From: an uncultured Oscillibacter sp. | GTDB lineage: Bacteria; Bacillota; Clostridia; Oscillospirales; Oscillospiraceae | Reading direction: 5' to 3' | Length of the DNA: 14,515 bases | Assembly (NCBI GenBank): GCA_910576845.1 | Contig: CAJTJA010000058.1 | Span: 1-14,515, forward strand | In this document: positions 13,341 through 14,515 of the stretch, piece by piece | How positions within the stretch are numbered: position 1 is the stretch's first letter | How the letters are laid out: each line of letters opens with the position of its first letter | Translations under genes and position numbers: made by a program | Notes under the pieces: model-generated | The model's database searches: none | The model's input: the letters and a program-made list of their open reading frames with translations, nothing else | Told to the model about the DNA's origin: nothing

Positions 13341-14515
13341 TCCCGCTGGCCAGTCTCGCCCGCGCTCCAAGCGTTGTGGTCCGTGTGCAGCAGATGGTGG
13401 GACCGCTCGCCCAGGGGCTTTTTGAGATACGTCCGGTACAATGCCTGCACGTCCGGATTCTCATGGGAAAAGCGGATTTCAGCGCCCGCGTCCAGCTTCC
13501 AGAGCTGGCTTCCCCGGGCTCCCGCGTATTCCGCGCCGCCATGGATGGGCTGGCCGCCTCCTCCGGCGCAGCCGCCGGGACAGGCCATAACCTCCACAAA
13601 GTCGTAATCCGCGCTCCCCTCGTCAATGGCCTCCATCAGCTTACGGGTATTTCCCAGGCCACTAACCACCGCCACCCGGATATCCCCCGCGCCGGGGATG
13701 TTAAATGCAGCTTCTTTCCAAGGCTTCTCCCCACGGACGGCCTTGAACGCGTCGGCGTCGGGATTTTTCCCGGTGACCAGGTAGTAGGCGCTCCGCAGCG
13801 CCGCGTCCATGACGCCGCCGGTGGCGCCGAAAATCACCGCCGCGCCGGTGCCGCTGCCCAAGGGACTGTCAAACTCCGCCTCCTCCAGGCCGGCAGGAAC
13901 AATGCAGTCGCTCCGGAACAGGCGGCACATTTCCCGGGTCGTCAGCACCATGTCCACATCCGGGTCGCCGCAGGCGTCCTTCATGGTGGGAAGCTCGCTC
14001 TCCGCTTTTTTTGCGGAACAGGGCATAATCGACACCACAAAAATTTTATGGGGGTCCAGGCCCATCTTCTCCGCAAAATAGCTCTTGGCGATGGCTCCGA
14101 ACATCTGCTGGGGTGATTTCGCCGTGGAGAGATGGTCCGTGTAGGCGGGATACTGGGTCTTCAGAAACCGCACCCAGCCGGGGCAGCAGGAGGTAAACAT
14201 GGGCCAGCGGTACTTTCCCCGGTGTGTAAACCGGTCGATGAACTCACTTCCCTCTTCCATAATCGTCAGGTCGGCGGCAAAATTGGTGTCAAACACATAG
14301 TCAAATCCAATACTTTTCAGCGCCGCCACCATGCGGCCCGTAGTCGCCTGCTTCGCCGGCAGATTGAACACCTCCGCCCAGGCCACCCGCACCGCCGGGG
14401 CCACCTGGATAACAGTGGTGATTTCCGGGTCCGCCAGGGCCCGGAGGACCTTTGTGGTGTCGTCCCGGACCGTCAGGGCCCCGGTGGGGCAGTGGGTGAC
14501 GCACTGGCCGCAGAA
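13322..14515 (-). CDS. hydA: [FeFe]-hydrogenase catalytic subunit, C-terminal part
   Basis: The gene runs off the right edge; the frame is open from base 14515 and gives 397 residues here. It begins inside a ferredoxin-like [4Fe-4S] motif (FCGQCVTHCPTGAL), and the rest is the H-cluster domain. All three signatures are present: FTSCCPGW (14197-14174), MPCSAKKAE (from about 14023) and EVMACPGGCAGGGGQP (from about 13600), including the double Cys used for cluster binding and proton transfer. The small-subunit region near the C-terminus has KKPLGERSHHLLHT, followed by an unusual tail ending in AEQDW. The GTG at 14404 is internal. The enzyme makes or uses H2 with ferredoxin and/or NAD(P)H; the clusters near the edge fit a multi-domain HydA/HndD-type subunit, but partner genes would lie outside. 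It is a natural sink for electrons from PFOR. No clear terminator is seen before the next promoter. Confidence 0.95.
   Translation of the reverse strand, partial: FCGQCVTHCPTGALTVRDDTTKVLRALADPEITTVIQVAPAVRVAWAEVFNLPAKQATTGRMVAALKSIGFDYVFDTNFAADLTIMEEGSEFIDRFTHRGKYRWPMFTSCCPGWVRFLKTQYPAYTDHLSTAKSPQQMFGAIAKSYFAEKMGLDPHKIFVVSIMPCSAKKAESELPTMKDACGDPDVDMVLTTREMCRLFRSDCIVPAGLEEAEFDSPLGSGTGAAVIFGATGGVMDAALRSAYYLVTGKNPDADAFKAVRGEKPWKEAAFNIPGAGDIRVAVVSGLGNTRKLMEAIDEGSADYDFVEVMACPGGCAGGGGQPIHGGAEYAGARGSQLWKLDAGAEIRFSHENPDVQALYRTYLKKPLGERSHHLLHTDHNAWSAGETGQREAEQDW

Noticed and set aside
14404..14515. GTG at 14404 as the start of the hydrogenase gene
   Set aside because: The same frame stays open to the window edge and encodes a ferredoxin-type CGQCVTHCP motif and the usual VIQVAPAVR lead-in, so the gene continues beyond the window.

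Overview
The window reads as chromosomal DNA of an anaerobic Bacillota, most likely a gut-type Clostridia of the Oscillospiraceae kind (an inference from gene content, the moderately high GC judged by eye, strong AGGAGG-type ribosome sites and Clostridia-like lipoprotein and SLH proteins). The two edge genes, pyruvate:ferredoxin oxidoreductase on the left and an [FeFe]-hydrogenase on the right, both belong to fermentative ferredoxin metabolism. No phage, IS element, CRISPR array, rRNA or tRNA was seen.

Layout. (1) 1-1139, plus: C-terminal third of PFOR, closed by a terminator hairpin. (2) 1393-7616, plus: a YesM/YesN-type two-component pair (sensor kinase and AraC-type response regulator, overlapping by 4 bp), then a tripartite TRAP transporter (dctP, dctQ, dctM) and an AEC-family carrier that follows dctM by 4 nt. 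The pair has its own promoter. The dctP promoter has a good -10 but a poor -35 and is preceded by nested inverted repeats, which suits activation by the neighbouring regulator. A hairpin between dctP and dctQ probably lowers expression of the membrane subunits relative to the binding protein. (3) 7831-9642, minus: a two-gene operon of a hydroxypyruvate isomerase-like TIM barrel (hyi) and an inositol 2-dehydrogenase-like Gfo/Idh/MocA enzyme (iolG). It diverges from a plus-strand LacI-family regulator (9862-10968). The 219-bp region between them has one clear sigma-A promoter per direction, and each carries a TGTGC/GCACA inverted repeat at or just after the start of transcription. This looks like a self-contained, self-repressing regulon. 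(4) 11226-13061, minus: an exported serine hydrolase of the class C beta-lactamase/DD-peptidase fold with three N-terminal SLH domains. Its leader holds two tandem copies of a 41-bp unit built of nested perfect palindromes. (5) 13322-14515, minus: H-cluster part of an [FeFe]-hydrogenase whose 3' end, stop codon included, is duplicated in tandem.

How it may work together. The kinase/regulator probably senses an external organic acid or sugar acid and switches on its TRAP importer and the AEC carrier. The hyi-iolG-lacI block handles a polyol, inositol or sugar-acid intermediate under a separate repressor. Whether the transported compound feeds hyi/iolG cannot be told from sequence. The most unusual non-coding structure is the palindromic repeat leader at 13101-13185. 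No wholly new multi-gene system is evident; the genes belong to known families, and the novelty lies in their combination and in the regulatory DNA.
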